Below, in pieces: positions 42,581-51,616 of a stretch of 64,000 nt of DNA. Within the stretch, counting starts at the first letter, position 1. The number at the start of each line of letters is the position of its first letter. The stretch spans positions 124,001 to 188,000 of the forward strand of contig NZ_JAMSLR010000003.1 of NCBI RefSeq assembly GCF_023806485.1. The letters run 5' to 3'. Source of the DNA: Thermalbibacter longus (GTDB taxonomy: Bacteria > Chloroflexota > Chloroflexia > Thermomicrobiales > Thermomicrobiaceae). The notes under the pieces were generated by a model. It saw only the letters and a list, made by a program, of their open reading frames with translations. It was not told the DNA's origin and made no database searches. The translations under genes were made by a program, and so were the position numbers.

Positions 42581-43654
42581 TCAGCCGACGATCGAGAGCA
42601 GCGCCACCCAGGCGACGAGCTGCACCAGGCACGTCCCGGCCAGCAGCAGGCGCGCCGCAAAGCGATCGAAGGTCTCGGCGAGCCAGGCAAGGCCGATATT
42701 CGCGATCGTCACGATCGCCGTGATGATCGGAAGCAGCCAGAGATCCCGGCGAGTGCCGATCCGATCCGGCAGTCCATTCGCGTTCCAGTGAAGCACGAGT
42801 GTCTCGGGAAGCTGATCGTACTGCACGAGGAGGTAGAGGATCATGGCCAGGTTCAGGCCGAGGGCCAATGCCAAGAACGAGAGCCCCACGCGGTCTTCGA
42901 TGAGAAAGAGGCGGAGCGGCCGGCTGTGGATGGCTCGTCGCGCTACCTGCCGAGCTCCGCTCGGTGGCCGTGCCAACGGGTACGAGCCGGTCGCCTGCGC
43001 GCGGGTGGCCGGCGCCGGAGAGACCGTGGTGAATTCGACAGTCCAGCCGGCTTCGGCTAGCTGCTGCCGGCCAGCGATCCGTGCTGGCTGGCCGGTTTGC
43101 TCGGCCAGCAACGCCTGGCGAGCCTGGGCCAGCCGTTCGAGAAAGACGGCAGGTCGCTCCGGTGAGATGGCGTAGTGCGCCGATGTCGTGGAGATGAGCA
43201 ACTGCCGGCTCACGGATTGGGTCGCCGCCACGTGCACAGGGCCGAGCGCCGTCGGGCGGGTGCCGAGATAGTAGCCGGGCCAGAACCACTGCCATGATGG
43301 CCGGCGATCCCCCAGGAGCGGCGCTGCCGGGCCAGCATAGACAATCTGCGCGAGCGGGATTTCCTCGCGTCGATTGCCCCAGCGAATAGCGAGCGCGTGG
43401 TCGCTGACGTCGTAGCCGAGCGTGAAGTAGCCGAACAGCAGGTATCCGAGCCCAATCGCGGCGCCGGTCGAGAGGATCAGCACGAGCCAGAGGGCGAGCG
43501 CTGGCAGTGAGGAGCTGATCAGGCCGAGCAGCGCAAGCAGCGCCACGGTGGCGATCACCAGAGACGCGCCGAAGAGCACGGCGCCGATCATGCCGCCGGC
43601 TGACGGTGCCGCCCGCACGCGCAACAGCCTAGACTGTGGCGGATCGGCCACCAT
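42581..43654 (-). CDS. PH-domain and DUF1648-type membrane protein
   Basis: 357 residues from ATG 43654 (GGAGGGAT upstream; the longer frame to 43780 is unlikely). Two N-terminal helices are followed by a bacterial PH-like domain (GYDVSDHALAIRWGNRREEIPLAQIV ends about residue 110) and, after a variable region, three C-terminal helices. The latter contain the DUF1648-like LVLHWNANGLPDRIGTRRDLWLLP. No biochemical role is known. It lies between the PpiC foldase and the DUF3048 lipoprotein, all on the minus strand. Confidence 0.72.
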   Translation of the reverse strand: MVADPPQSRLLRVRAAPSAGGMIGAVLFGASLVIATVALLALLGLISSSLPALALWLVLILSTGAAIGLGYLLFGYFTLGYDVSDHALAIRWGNRREEIPLAQIVYAGPAAPLLGDRRPSWQWFWPGYYLGTRPTALGPVHVAATQSVSRQLLISTTSAHYAISPERPAVFLERLAQARQALLAEQTGQPARIAGRQQLAEAGWTVEFTTVSPAPATRAQATGSYPLARPPSGARQVARRAIHSRPLRLFLIEDRVGLSFLALALGLNLAMILYLLVQYDQLPETLVLHWNANGLPDRIGTRRDLWLLPIITAIVTIANIGLAWLAETFDRFAARLLLAGTCLVQLVAWVALLSIVG

Positions 43655-43784
43655 GACTGTATCCCTCCAGGATGTGCCTCCGCCGAACCGGCCTGGTGCA
43701 GCACCGACATCATCATTCGGCACAGCACGGCCGGCGTCAACCACGCCCGTCTGGTCGCCGCCCCCGGCGCGTCTAGCCACGGGC

Positions 43785-45263
43785 CTACGGTGTCGGGCTC
43801 GCCGCCGGTGTCGGCTCCTCCGGGGTTGCCGGCGTTGGGGTCGGCACGGGCGTCGGCGTCGGCGGCGCGTTCGGAGGCGGCATGAAGGGCGGTGTCTCCG
43901 GCGTTGGCATCGGTTGCAACCCGGCCCGCCACGAGATCTCCGAGCTCTCGCGCTGTTTCTGCAACCAGGAATTGAACGCGCGCTGGCGCATCGCCTGAAG
44001 CATCTCGACCGTCAATGGCCGATCGTTCTCACGCTCGATCACCGTGATGATGTGCCAGCCGTACTCCGTCTTCACCGGGTCGCTAATCTCACCTGGCTGG
44101 AGGCTGAAAGCGGCGGCATCGAAGGCCTCCGGCATGTAGCCGCGCGGGAACCAGCCGAGGTCACCACCGTTCGGCGCGGTGGTGGAGTCGATGCTCCGCT
44201 GGCGGGCGATCTCGGCAAAGTCAGCTCCGCTCCGCAGCTCCTCGACGGTCGAGCGCGCGGCATCCTCGGTTGCCAGCAGGATATGCGCTGCGTGGACCTG
44301 CTCTGCCCGGAGCGGGATCTGCTCCTCGAGGACGCGTTGGATCTTCTCGCGGGTGAGGAGCGGCCTGACGAAGAGACGCCGGAAGTCCGTGAGCGACATG
44401 CCAGCGCGTTCGAGCACCTGCCGCTGGTATTCGCCGACGCTCGCCGTCGCGGTGGCGCGGAGATCGCCGGGGCTGAGGGTCGCCGTCGGCATGATCGTCG
44501 GGGTCGGCGACGCGGCGGGACTCGGCGTCTCGGTCGCGCCTCCCGGCGTCTGGGCCGGTGTCGGCGTGGCGGGAGCTGGGGTTTGAAGCTGGACTGTCGG
44601 CTCGATCGCTGGGGTCGTTGTGCCAGTTGGGGTCTCCGCGCTTGCCGGTGTGGGTTCGGGCGTCGGGGTGGGCGTGATCGATGCGGTGGCGGTGGCCGTT
44701 GCCCAGGCAGCGGCTGTCGGATCGATGCCGAGCGTGGGAGTCGGGCTGGCGAGCGGGCCAGGAGCGAAGAGCTGGGTCAGATACTCGTCCAGCTCGGCAT
44801 CGGTGACGCTCACGCCGAGCTCCGAGGCCCGCTGTACCACGATCAGGTTGTCGATCATCTGGTCGAGCGTCGACTCGTTGACCGGGTCTTCCTCGACCGT
44901 CGGAAGTTGTTGCTCGGCCTGGTCGGCCAGTTGCTGGTACTGGACGCTCTGCTGGCCGGTCGTCAGCGTCGCGAGCTGCCGGTACTGGCTGATCTGGTTG
45001 AGCAGCTCGAGCCTGCGGACCTTCCAGTAATCTTGCCGGGTGATCTCCTCGCCATTGACGACGACCAGAACTTGACGGGGCAGATAGAGGTACTGGTAGA
45101 CCGCGCCGACCCCGAGAAGGAGCAGAACGAAGACGATGGCCACCGCGGCGACGGCGATGACGATACGCTGCTGAAGCTGCTCTCGCTCGCGTCGAGAGAG
45201 CCGACGTCCTGGCGCTGCCGGCCGTGCGGGCCGACGCAGCCACCTCCGGACGTGCTCGCGCAT
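43785..45263 (-). CDS. Membrane-anchored SurA/PpiC-type peptidyl-prolyl isomerase
   Basis: 492 residues from ATG 45263; ATG 45272 is equally possible because ribosome-site bases serve both. An N-terminal helix (RIVIAVAAVAIVFVLLLLGV) anchors an extracytoplasmic SurA-like chaperone. A parvulin domain follows (VHAAHILLATEDAARSTVEEL, then GGDLGWFPRGYMPEAFDAAAF). A Pro/Thr/Ala low-complexity stretch of about 95 residues splits the chaperone region, and a second PT-rich tail ends the protein. It likely assists folding of secreted proteins. It follows the rpsF-ssb-rpsR group. Confidence 0.85.
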   Translation of the reverse strand: MREHVRRWLRRPARPAAPGRRLSRREREQLQQRIVIAVAAVAIVFVLLLLGVGAVYQYLYLPRQVLVVVNGEEITRQDYWKVRRLELLNQISQYRQLATLTTGQQSVQYQQLADQAEQQLPTVEEDPVNESTLDQMIDNLIVVQRASELGVSVTDAELDEYLTQLFAPGPLASPTPTLGIDPTAAAWATATATASITPTPTPEPTPASAETPTGTTTPAIEPTVQLQTPAPATPTPAQTPGGATETPSPAASPTPTIMPTATLSPGDLRATATASVGEYQRQVLERAGMSLTDFRRLFVRPLLTREKIQRVLEEQIPLRAEQVHAAHILLATEDAARSTVEELRSGADFAEIARQRSIDSTTAPNGGDLGWFPRGYMPEAFDAAAFSLQPGEISDPVKTEYGWHIITVIERENDRPLTVEMLQAMRQRAFNSWLQKQRESSEISWRAGLQPMPTPETPPFMPPPNAPPTPTPVPTPTPATPEEPTPAASPTP

Positions 45264-45401
45264 TGCTCCCATCTCCTCCACGCCTGGCAACGACGCGGCC
45301 GATCGGAATGCACCGCCGCGTCGTCACCGGGCTGTCGCATCACACAGGCGTGCCGGTGCCGGTCGCGCTGCGGCGACAGCGCGCCACAGCCAGTTGCTCG
45401 C

Positions 45402-45722
45402 TCAACCGACGAACGGCAGGAGAGCGATATGGCGCGCTCGCTTGATCGCCCTGGCGAGCTGCCGCTGGTGCTTCGCGCAGATCCCTGTGGTGCGGCGCGG
45501 CTCGATCTTCGCTCTCGGGGAGATATACCGTCGCAGCCGGCCGATGTCCTTGTAATCGACGACGGCGATGCCGTCCATGCAGAACGCGCAGACCTTGCGG
45601 CGCGGGTAGTAGCGGGCGCCGGCGCCACGCCGGCGTGCAGGTTCCTCTGCAGTGGTCTGAGCGCTCGGTCGAGCTTCCTCCTCAGTCGCCTCAGCTTCCG
45701 TCTGGATTTCCTCTTCGGTCAT
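45402..45722 (-). CDS. rpsR: Ribosomal protein S18, zinc-binding form
   Basis: 106 residues: a normal S18 core of about 70 residues preceded by an acidic, Glu/Ala-rich extension of about 35. Cys45, Cys48, Cys82 and His85 form a probable zinc site, as in C+ type S18. [25 protein letters not shown] and [16 protein letters not shown] identify it. It is the third gene of the classical rpsF-ssb-rpsR operon; the usual rplI does not follow. Confidence 0.97.
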   Translation of the reverse strand: MTEEEIQTEAEATEEEARPSAQTTAEEPARRRGAGARYYPRRKVCAFCMDGIAVVDYKDIGRLRRYISPRAKIEPRRTTGICAKHQRQLARAIKRARHIALLPFVG

Positions 45723-45774
45723 GCCTCTCTACTCCATCTCGCTCATGTGCCGGTCTCACCGGGGAAATGCGGCG

Positions 45775-46206
45775 TTAGAAGGGGATGTCGTCGAACTCGT
45801 CCTCGCCCGAGATCTCCTTCGGCAACTCCGACTCGTCCGGCTCGGGTGTCTCCGGGCCGGCCGGCTCCTCTGACCGCCCCGAGAGCATGATGATGTCGTT
45901 CGCGACGACTTCGACGGCCGTCCGCTCAACGCCGTCGTTTCCGGTGTAGCGCCGGATCTGGAGCCGTCCATCGACGTACACGCGCATCCCGCGCTTGAGA
46001 TACTGGTCGGCGAACTCCGCCAGTCGATTCCAGCAGATCACGCGGAACCAGTCGGTCTCGTTGATCCACTGCCCGTCCGGGCCGCGTCGCCCGCGGTTGA
46101 CCGCCAGGCTGAACTCGGTGACCGGGGCCCCGCTAGGGGTATAGCGCATCTCGGCATCGCGTCCGAGATGCCCGATGAGCTGAATGCGGTTCAAGCCTCG
46201 TGACAT
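45775..46206 (-). CDS. ssb: Single-stranded DNA-binding protein
   Basis: 143 residues. It has the OB fold (LNRIQLIGHLGRDAEMRYTPSG, WFRVICWNRLAEFADQYLKRG, VYVDGRLQIRRY) and the acidic C-terminal tip EDEFDDIPF that recruits replication and repair proteins. GGAGG precedes the ATG. It sits between rpsF and rpsR as in most bacteria. Confidence 0.97.
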   Translation of the reverse strand: MSRGLNRIQLIGHLGRDAEMRYTPSGAPVTEFSLAVNRGRRGPDGQWINETDWFRVICWNRLAEFADQYLKRGMRVYVDGRLQIRRYTGNDGVERTAVEVVANDIIMLSGRSEEPAGPETPEPDESELPKEISGEDEFDDIPF

Positions 46207-46271
46207 GTCGCCTCCTTACAGGCCCCGGGCTCCGCCCCATCCCGGAGGGAGCGCGTGCGGCACGGTGACGG

Positions 46272-46589
46272 TCACTCGTCCAGCCGAACCATCAGATGAC
46301 GGATCACCTGCTCGTTGAGGCGTAATTCCCGCTCGATATCGCGTGTTCCGGCTGGCGGGCAGGTGAAATGATAGAGCACGTAGATCGCATCCTGGAATCT
46401 CTGGATCGGATAGGCCAGCCGGCGCCTGCCCCAGGGTGTATCCCGCTTGATATTGGTGACCGTGCCTCCGGCTTCCTGGATCAAAGAGGAGACCCGCTCG
46501 ATTGCGGCGTCGAGACCATCCTCCGCCAGGTCGGGCCGGAAAAGCACCATCAGCTCGTACGGTCGAGGTTCAGGTTGATAGCGCGGCAA
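46272..46589 (-). CDS. rpsF: Ribosomal protein S6
   Basis: 105 residues from a TTG start at 46589, chosen because AAAGGAGGACTCG lies directly upstream and family sequence begins at once (RPYELMVLFRPDL). The frame is open further upstream to 46724, but that is not S6-like. GGTVTNIKRDTPWGRRRLAYPIQRF and LRLNEQVIRHLMVRLDE are typical. First gene of rpsF-ssb-rpsR. An extended -10 element about 126 bases upstream gives a leader long enough for autoregulation by S6:S18. Confidence 0.95.
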   Translation of the reverse strand: MPRYQPEPRPYELMVLFRPDLAEDGLDAAIERVSSLIQEAGGTVTNIKRDTPWGRRRLAYPIQRFQDAIYVLYHFTCPPAGTRDIERELRLNEQVIRHLMVRLDE

Positions 46590-46714
46590 CGAGTCCTCCT
46601 TTCCTCGGGCTTGCGCTGGACACGCTCGCGGGCCGTTGCCACACCCGCGCGGCCACAGCGCAGAAAGGCACATCCAATCTCGCCAGCCGGCATCTCCGAG
46701 CTGGCATCTCCGCC

Positions 46715-46723
46715 AGTATAGCA
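46715..46723 (-). promoter_or_regulatory. Extended -10 promoter of rpsF-ssb-rpsR
   Basis: Minus-strand TGCTATACT (TG-n-TATACT) about 126 bases before the rpsF TTG. No clear -35 box at standard spacing, but the extended -10 is close to consensus. Confidence 0.5.
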
Positions 46724-46886
46724 AACGGCCGCGAACCCGCGCGACTCCAGACCAGGCCTGGCTCGTCGGAGCGAGCCATTCCCGACCGCGCTGCCCACAG
46801 GGCTGGCGGTCGCGCCGCTCTCATGCGCTGATCAGGTGTCATCCCGGCCTGAGAGATGGAAAACGGTTTACCCCTGCGAAGGGTGC

Positions 46887-46918
46887 GGAGTGCCGAGGAA
46901 GGGGCGAAGGCGCACTCC
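46887..46918 (-). terminator. Possible terminator after the 103-residue membrane protein
   Basis: GGAGTGC (46887-46893) pairs with GCACTCC (46912-46918) just beyond the stop of the minus-strand gene. The loop is 18 bases and could fold further. No U-run. Confidence 0.35.
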
Positions 46919-46925
46919 CCAGGGG

Positions 46926-47237
46926 CTACGCGGTGCGCGCCTCCGGCTGGGTCTCGAACTGTGGCACCAGCGACGGATGGCGCGCTTGGCTGATGATCCA
47001 ATCGACGATGACGGCAACGAGCGAACCGATGGTCGCGCTGATCAGGTGCAGGCCGCCGAACTCGGGATCGAAGGTGAGCACGCGGGTCAGGAGCAGCTCA
47101 CCAGCCCAGATCCCGAGGAACGGATACGCGGCGACCCGCCAGACTCGCTCGGGCAAGCGGCCCGGCAGAAGGTCGTACCAGAGAACGCCGAAGCTGTAGG
47201 CCAGTGCCAGCATCAGGAGAAAGGTTCCGAATTCCAT
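46926..47237 (-). CDS. Small membrane protein of unknown function
   Basis: 103 residues with three hydrophobic segments (about residues 5-22, 36-52 and 64-84) and a polar C-terminal tail. I recognise no family. The start is well supported: AAGGAGG lies seven bases before the ATG and a near-consensus promoter lies about 70 bases upstream. It is monocistronic. Confidence 0.75.
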   Translation of the reverse strand: MEFGTFLLMLALAYSFGVLWYDLLPGRLPERVWRVAAYPFLGIWAGELLLTRVLTFDPEFGGLHLISATIGSLVAVIVDWIISQARHPSLVPQFETQPEARTA

Positions 47238-47309
47238 GGCCCGACCTCCTTCCTCCGCTCATGGCGCCCTCGCCCCTTCGGCCATCGTCTATTGCCTTCC
47301 GATACAAAA

Positions 47310-47338
47310 AGTATACCACAAATCGACTCACTTGTCTT
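47310..47338 (-). promoter_or_regulatory. Promoter of the 103-residue membrane protein
   Basis: Minus-strand AAGACA (47333-47338), a 17-base spacer and TATACT (47310-47315), with TGG in front of the -10 box forming an extended -10. Confidence 0.6.
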
Positions 47339-47467
47339 ATGGCGAGTAAGCCCGAGGCAACCCCGCGTCACCCAGCTACGGGCGGCCCAGGAGATGCGCC
47401 ACCCGGCATACTGGGTTCTCCGGCGCTGGGAGCGGCCTCTGGTAGGGACTCCCTCGATCACGCGGCG

Positions 47468-47497
47468 TTGCCAGCCTCTCGCCGAGCTTCCTATACT
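47468..47497 (+). promoter_or_regulatory. Promoter of the plus-strand binding protein
   Basis: TTGCCA (47468-47473), an 18-base spacer and TATACT (47492-47497), about 50 bases before the GTG start. Confidence 0.6.
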
Positions 47498-47549
47498 GAC
47501 CGCCGAGGATCCGGCCAGGCGAGGATGTCCAGCGAAGGAGTGAACGGCG

Positions 47550-49328
47550 GTGCGGATCCGCTTTCCGGCAGTAGGGGTTCTGCGGCTGGCCCTCGCCTTC
47601 GTGCTGATCGCCATGGGCTGCCGCGGCGTACCGGTGACCCCCGCAGCGAGCCCGTCTGCGACGGTACCGTCCCCTCCGGTGACTCCCACCGCAGAACCTG
47701 ACATGCCCACGGTGACTCCGACCGAGGAGAGCCCGGCGCGCGGCGGCACGCTGGTCATCGGGGTGCCAGCGGAGCCTGATGCCCTGAACTTCTCCCTGAC
47801 GCGCCAGCCGGTCAGCTACTGGATCCTGAGCTGCCTCGACGCCCGCTTGATCCGGGTGCGCGACGACAACACGCTCGAGCCGCAGCTCCTCACTGAGGTG
47901 CCGTCGGTGGAGAACGGCGGCATCTCGCAGGACGGGCGCACGTACACGCTCCGGTTTCGTCCCGGCCTGAAGTGGTCGGACGGCGAGCCATTGGATGGCC
48001 GTGACTTTCTCTTTACCTGGCAGCTTCTCACGAACCCCAGCTACCCGGCCAGCAGCCGTGCCGGATGGGAGCTCATCCAGTCGGTGGAGCTCAGCGACGA
48101 CTACCTGACGGTGACCGTGTACATCGAGCGCCCGGCAGCGTCGTTCCTGGAGGACGTGCTCATCGGCATCGGCGAACGGCCTGGGGGCTTCATACTCCCA
48201 GCGCACGCGCTCGGCGCTTTGCCTCCAGCAGCGATTCCAGAGTCGGACTATGCCGGCCTCGGCCATGTCAGCAGTGGTCCTTTTGTGGTCGCGGAGTGGC
48301 AGCAGGGCAAACAGCTCACGCTCGAGCGGAACCCAGTGTACGAGGCGGACGAGGTTTACCTCGACCGGATCGTGTTTCGCTTTCTGCCCGACGAGCGCGA
48401 GCTGTTGACACAGCTTGTGTCAGGCGAGATCGATCTCGCGGCCGGCTTGCCGGAATGGTCGCTCGCCGAGCTGCATGCGCAACCGGAGCTGGCCACGCTC
48501 GTCACGCCGCGCGGTGGAGCCGTCGCGTCGGTGGCGATCAATCTCAACGACCCGGCGTCGCCCAGCCATGCCCATCCGATCCTCAGCGATGTCAGAGTGC
48601 GCCAGGCGCTCCTGCTCGGATTCGATCGCGCTCGGCTCGTTGAAGATCTGTTGCTGGGCTCGGTCCCGGTTGCGGCATCGTTGCTCGATCACTCGCTGTG
48701 GCAGGCCGGGCCGGAGTCCCCGGCGGCGTTCGACCCCCAGCGCGCTCGTCGCTTGCTCGACGAGGCAGGCTGGCATCCCGGCCCGGACGGCATCCGGGTG
48801 CGCGATGGCCAGGCACTCCAGCTCACCCTCGCTGTCGATGCAAACCCAGCGCGCGAGCTTGCGCTCAAGCGGCAGATCGCGACAGCGTTCGCTGACGATA
48901 TGCGAGCTATCGGTGTCGACATCCGCATTGTGCCTCTCACCAGCCAGGCTGTGGAACGGCAGTTCGATCTGCTCCTCTGCTGGTGCGATCGACGTCTCGC
49001 TCCGAGCGATCTGTACGCCTGGTTCAGCAGCGAACGCATCCCTTCGAGCGAGAATCCCGGTGGAGAGAACGTCATGGGATATCGCAACGCGGTTGTCGAT
49101 CAGCTCTTGTCGCGGCTGGACGTAGCCGTCGATCATGCGGCGAGGAGGGAGATCCTCTCGATGATCCAGCAACAGATCGACCAGGATCTTCCGGTTCTTC
49201 CGATCTACATCCACGTCGACATCGTCGCCGGGCGCGCGCATGTGAAGGGGCTCGCGCCTGGCCCGATGACTGGGATCTGGTGGAATCCCGAGGGCTGGTG
49301 GCTCAGTGCCCAGGAGGCTACGCCTTGA
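47550..49328 (+). CDS. ABC transporter substrate-binding lipoprotein, family 5
   Basis: 592 residues from GTG 47550 (AAGGAG upstream). The signal peptide ends in a lipobox LIAMGC (about residue 19-24), then a Pro/Thr linker and an SBP_bac_5 fold: RGGTLVIGVPAEPDALNF, YTLRFRPGLKWSDGEPLDGRDF, DVRVRQALLLGFDRARLV, and the C-terminal MIQQQIDQDLPVLPIYIH. Family 5 binds peptides, nickel chelates or oligosaccharides; ligand unknown. No permease or ATPase adjoins it. Its 3' end overlaps the convergent thrB by 11 bases. Confidence 0.9.
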   Translation: MRIRFPAVGVLRLALAFVLIAMGCRGVPVTPAASPSATVPSPPVTPTAEPDMPTVTPTEESPARGGTLVIGVPAEPDALNFSLTRQPVSYWILSCLDARLIRVRDDNTLEPQLLTEVPSVENGGISQDGRTYTLRFRPGLKWSDGEPLDGRDFLFTWQLLTNPSYPASSRAGWELIQSVELSDDYLTVTVYIERPAASFLEDVLIGIGERPGGFILPAHALGALPPAAIPESDYAGLGHVSSGPFVVAEWQQGKQLTLERNPVYEADEVYLDRIVFRFLPDERELLTQLVSGEIDLAAGLPEWSLAELHAQPELATLVTPRGGAVASVAINLNDPASPSHAHPILSDVRVRQALLLGFDRARLVEDLLLGSVPVAASLLDHSLWQAGPESPAAFDPQRARRLLDEAGWHPGPDGIRVRDGQALQLTLAVDANPARELALKRQIATAFADDMRAIGVDIRIVPLTSQAVERQFDLLLCWCDRRLAPSDLYAWFSSERIPSSENPGGENVMGYRNAVVDQLLSRLDVAVDHAARREILSMIQQQIDQDLPVLPIYIHVDIVAGRAHVKGLAPGPMTGIWWNPEGWWLSAQEATP

Positions 49329-50283
49329 CAGGCGTGCTGGCTGAGCGATCGATGCCTCGACGAGTCGACTGCGCGCCTGGGCTCGTCTGCGGGGCCACGT
49401 TCACGGTAGCCCCTTCGTTTGCGATGTCCAGAATCGTGACCTCGGCGGACATATGATGCCGCTCGACGACCCGCGCAAGCTGGCGGCGCACGGCTTCTGC
49501 CGAGTCTGGCGCCGCCAGCGCCAGTACTGAGGGGCCTGACCCGCTGAGACAGGCCCCGTAGGCCCCACCGCTCCGCGCCGCTGCGATCGCGTCGACCAGG
49601 TACGGGTAGAGAGTCGCCCGGTACGGCTGGTGCAGATCGTCTGCCATGGCCTCGCCGAGCAGCGCGAACTGGCCAGTGCTGAGCGCCAGCACCAGGAGAG
49701 CGCACCGCGCAGCCGTCGCGATGGCTACCTGGCGGGTAACCTGATCCGGCAGTACGGCGCGCGCCTCGCTGGTGTAGCCTGGCTGATCGGGAATCAGGAG
49801 GACTGCCCGTAGCGGGGCAGCGATCGGCACCTGCCGGGCCAGTGGCCCAGCCTGGCCCTCGAGTGCCAGCACGGCCCCACCGTAGAGCGCCGCCGTGACG
49901 TTATCCCCATGCCCTTCGAGCTGCCAGGCTAGACGCCAGATCCCCTCCTTCGTCAGTGGGGTTCCCAGCAGCACGTTCGCCGCCAGCAAGCCACCGACGA
50001 TGGCGGCGGCGGAGCTACCCAATCCCCGGGCCACTGGGATCGCCGACTCGACCTCGATGCGGCACCCCGGCAGCCGCTTCCCCACCAAGCGCGCCAGCGC
50101 CTGCATCGCCTCGAGAACCAAGTCACGTCCGTCGCCGAGCTCGCGAGCGGGCAGCGCCTCGATCTGTTGGTGGCCGGTCGTCTCGACCGTCACCACGAGG
50201 TAGCGGCTCAACGCGATCGCCAGCGCGTCGAAGCCGGGCCCTAGGTTGGCGCTCGACGCCGGGACACGAACGCTAAGCCACAT
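49318..50283 (-). CDS. thrB: Homoserine kinase
   Basis: 321 residues. A GHMP kinase that phosphorylates homoserine with ATP in threonine synthesis. Seen: VRVPASSANLGPGFDALAIALS at the start (GHMP motif 1), the P-loop PVARGLGSSAAAIVGGL (about residue 88), and GAYGACLSGSGPSVLALA (motif 3). Its ATG overlaps the end of thrC by 11 bases, so the two are co-translated and act in consecutive steps. Confidence 0.96.
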   Translation of the reverse strand: MWLSVRVPASSANLGPGFDALAIALSRYLVVTVETTGHQQIEALPARELGDGRDLVLEAMQALARLVGKRLPGCRIEVESAIPVARGLGSSAAAIVGGLLAANVLLGTPLTKEGIWRLAWQLEGHGDNVTAALYGGAVLALEGQAGPLARQVPIAAPLRAVLLIPDQPGYTSEARAVLPDQVTRQVAIATAARCALLVLALSTGQFALLGEAMADDLHQPYRATLYPYLVDAIAAARSGGAYGACLSGSGPSVLALAAPDSAEAVRRQLARVVERHHMSAEVTILDIANEGATVNVAPQTSPGAQSTRRGIDRSASTPVKA

Positions 50284-51565
50284 CGCTGAGCACTCCTCGC
50301 AGGGCGGCCACGGTCGGCTCGATCGTTACCGGGCGATTCGTCATGGGCCGGTGCTCTGCCTCGGGACCCAGGTGGTAGGCCATCACCGTGTCGGGGTCCT
50401 TCAGGAGGTGACCGGTCAGCAACGCAACGACGCGCTGTCCAGGCATGATCACGCCAGACCGCACCAGCTTGCGCACCCCGGCCACCGAGGCCGCTGAGGC
50501 CGGCTCGCAGCCGATCCCTGAGCGATCCACGCGCGCCTTCGCTTCCAGGATCTCATCGTCGGTGACGATCTCGACGACGCCGTCGGTCTCCAGGATCGAC
50601 CGGCGCGCCCGGTCATAGCTCACCGGGTTGCCGATCCGGATCGCGCTCGCGACGGTCTCCGCGGGCTCCGGCGAGAACGATGCGAAACCGTTTCGATAGG
50701 CACGGTAGAACGGGGAAGCTCCCTCCGCCTGGATCACCGCCAGGCGAGGTCGCCGCCGGATGAGTCCAGCAGCCTCGAGTTCGACGATCGCCGTGCCGAA
50801 AGCAGCCGTATTGCCCAAATTCCCTCCTGGAAGCACGATCCAGTCCGGTGGCTCCCAGCAGAGCTGGTGAAGCAGTTCGATGACGATCGTTTTCTGGCCG
50901 GCCAGCCGGAAGGGGTTGATCGAGTTCAGGAGATAGAGCCCCAGTTCCTGGCTCGCCTCCTGCACCAGCCGCATGGCCGAGTCGAAGTCGCCCCGCACCT
51001 GCACGATCCTGGCCCCGTAGGCGATCGCCTGGCCCAGTTTCGCGGCCGAGATCTTGCCCTCCGGCAGGAAGACCACGGCCGGGAGACCAGCCATCGCCGC
51101 GTAGGCGGCCACCGAGGCCGAGGTGTTGCCAGTCGAGGCGCAGGCCACCACGCGCGCGCCGACGGCCCGCGCGTGGCTGGTGGCCACGGTCATCCCGCGG
51201 TCTTTGAAGGAGCCTGTGGGGTTCTCACCCTCGTGCTTCAGGAGGAGATGCGGGCAGCCTGTCCACGTTGAGAGGGCCGCCGCCGAGTAGAGGTTGGTAT
51301 TCCCTTCCGGCCGGGTGACGATCTGATCTGGCGGCAGAGGTGGGAGAAACTCCCGGTAGCGCCAGACGCCACTCCGGTCGAGGGGATCGAGGCCACCGCG
51401 CCGGCGATCGTAGACGGCGGGGTCGATCGACTCGGGGAGAGCGAAGACGAGCTCGGGCAATCCACCGCACGAGCAGCGTCCTGGTGACCGATCTGCTGGC
51501 AATACTCGACCGCAGGCGTCGCAGACCAGATGCATGGACCCGCTACTGGCCATGTCTGGATCCAC
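50273..51565 (-). CDS. thrC: Threonine synthase
   Basis: 430 residues from GTG 51565, preceded by GGAGAGG at five bases; ATGs at 51553, 51535 and 51604 are alternatives. A PLP enzyme converting O-phosphohomoserine to threonine. An N-terminal zinc-ribbon-like segment (CDACGRVL ... RCSCGG) precedes the fold-type II core, with the PLP lysine Lys121 in GSFKDRGMTVA, ACASTGNTSASVAAYAAMAG and VLPGGNLGNTAAFG. It follows the permease gene by 51 bases on the same strand and overlaps thrB. Confidence 0.95.
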   Translation of the reverse strand: MDPDMASSGSMHLVCDACGRVLPADRSPGRCSCGGLPELVFALPESIDPAVYDRRRGGLDPLDRSGVWRYREFLPPLPPDQIVTRPEGNTNLYSAAALSTWTGCPHLLLKHEGENPTGSFKDRGMTVATSHARAVGARVVACASTGNTSASVAAYAAMAGLPAVVFLPEGKISAAKLGQAIAYGARIVQVRGDFDSAMRLVQEASQELGLYLLNSINPFRLAGQKTIVIELLHQLCWEPPDWIVLPGGNLGNTAAFGTAIVELEAAGLIRRRPRLAVIQAEGASPFYRAYRNGFASFSPEPAETVASAIRIGNPVSYDRARRSILETDGVVEIVTDDEILEAKARVDRSGIGCEPASAASVAGVRKLVRSGVIMPGQRVVALLTGHLLKDPDTVMAYHLGPEAEHRPMTNRPVTIEPTVAALRGVLSDVA

Positions 51566-51616
51566 GACGTCCTCTCCGAAGCGATCGGCACCGGCTCCGC
51601 GCACGAGCCCGCGTTC

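Larger units (their letters stand above)
46590..46925. other. rpsF leader and upstream non-coding region
   Basis: No gene seen. On the minus strand it contains the rpsF promoter element, a leader of about 120 bases with a near-direct repeat (CGGAGATGCC twice, about 46690-46712) and a GC-rich foldable part (GGCCGCGCGGG ... CGGCCCGCG). Nearer the left-hand neighbour is a possible terminator (46887-46918). Confidence 0.5.
47238..47549. other. Divergent promoter region
   Basis: No gene. It separates the small membrane protein (minus) from the binding protein (plus) and holds a promoter for each. It has an A/T-rich core at 47300-47340 unusual for this GC-rich window. Confidence 0.6.
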
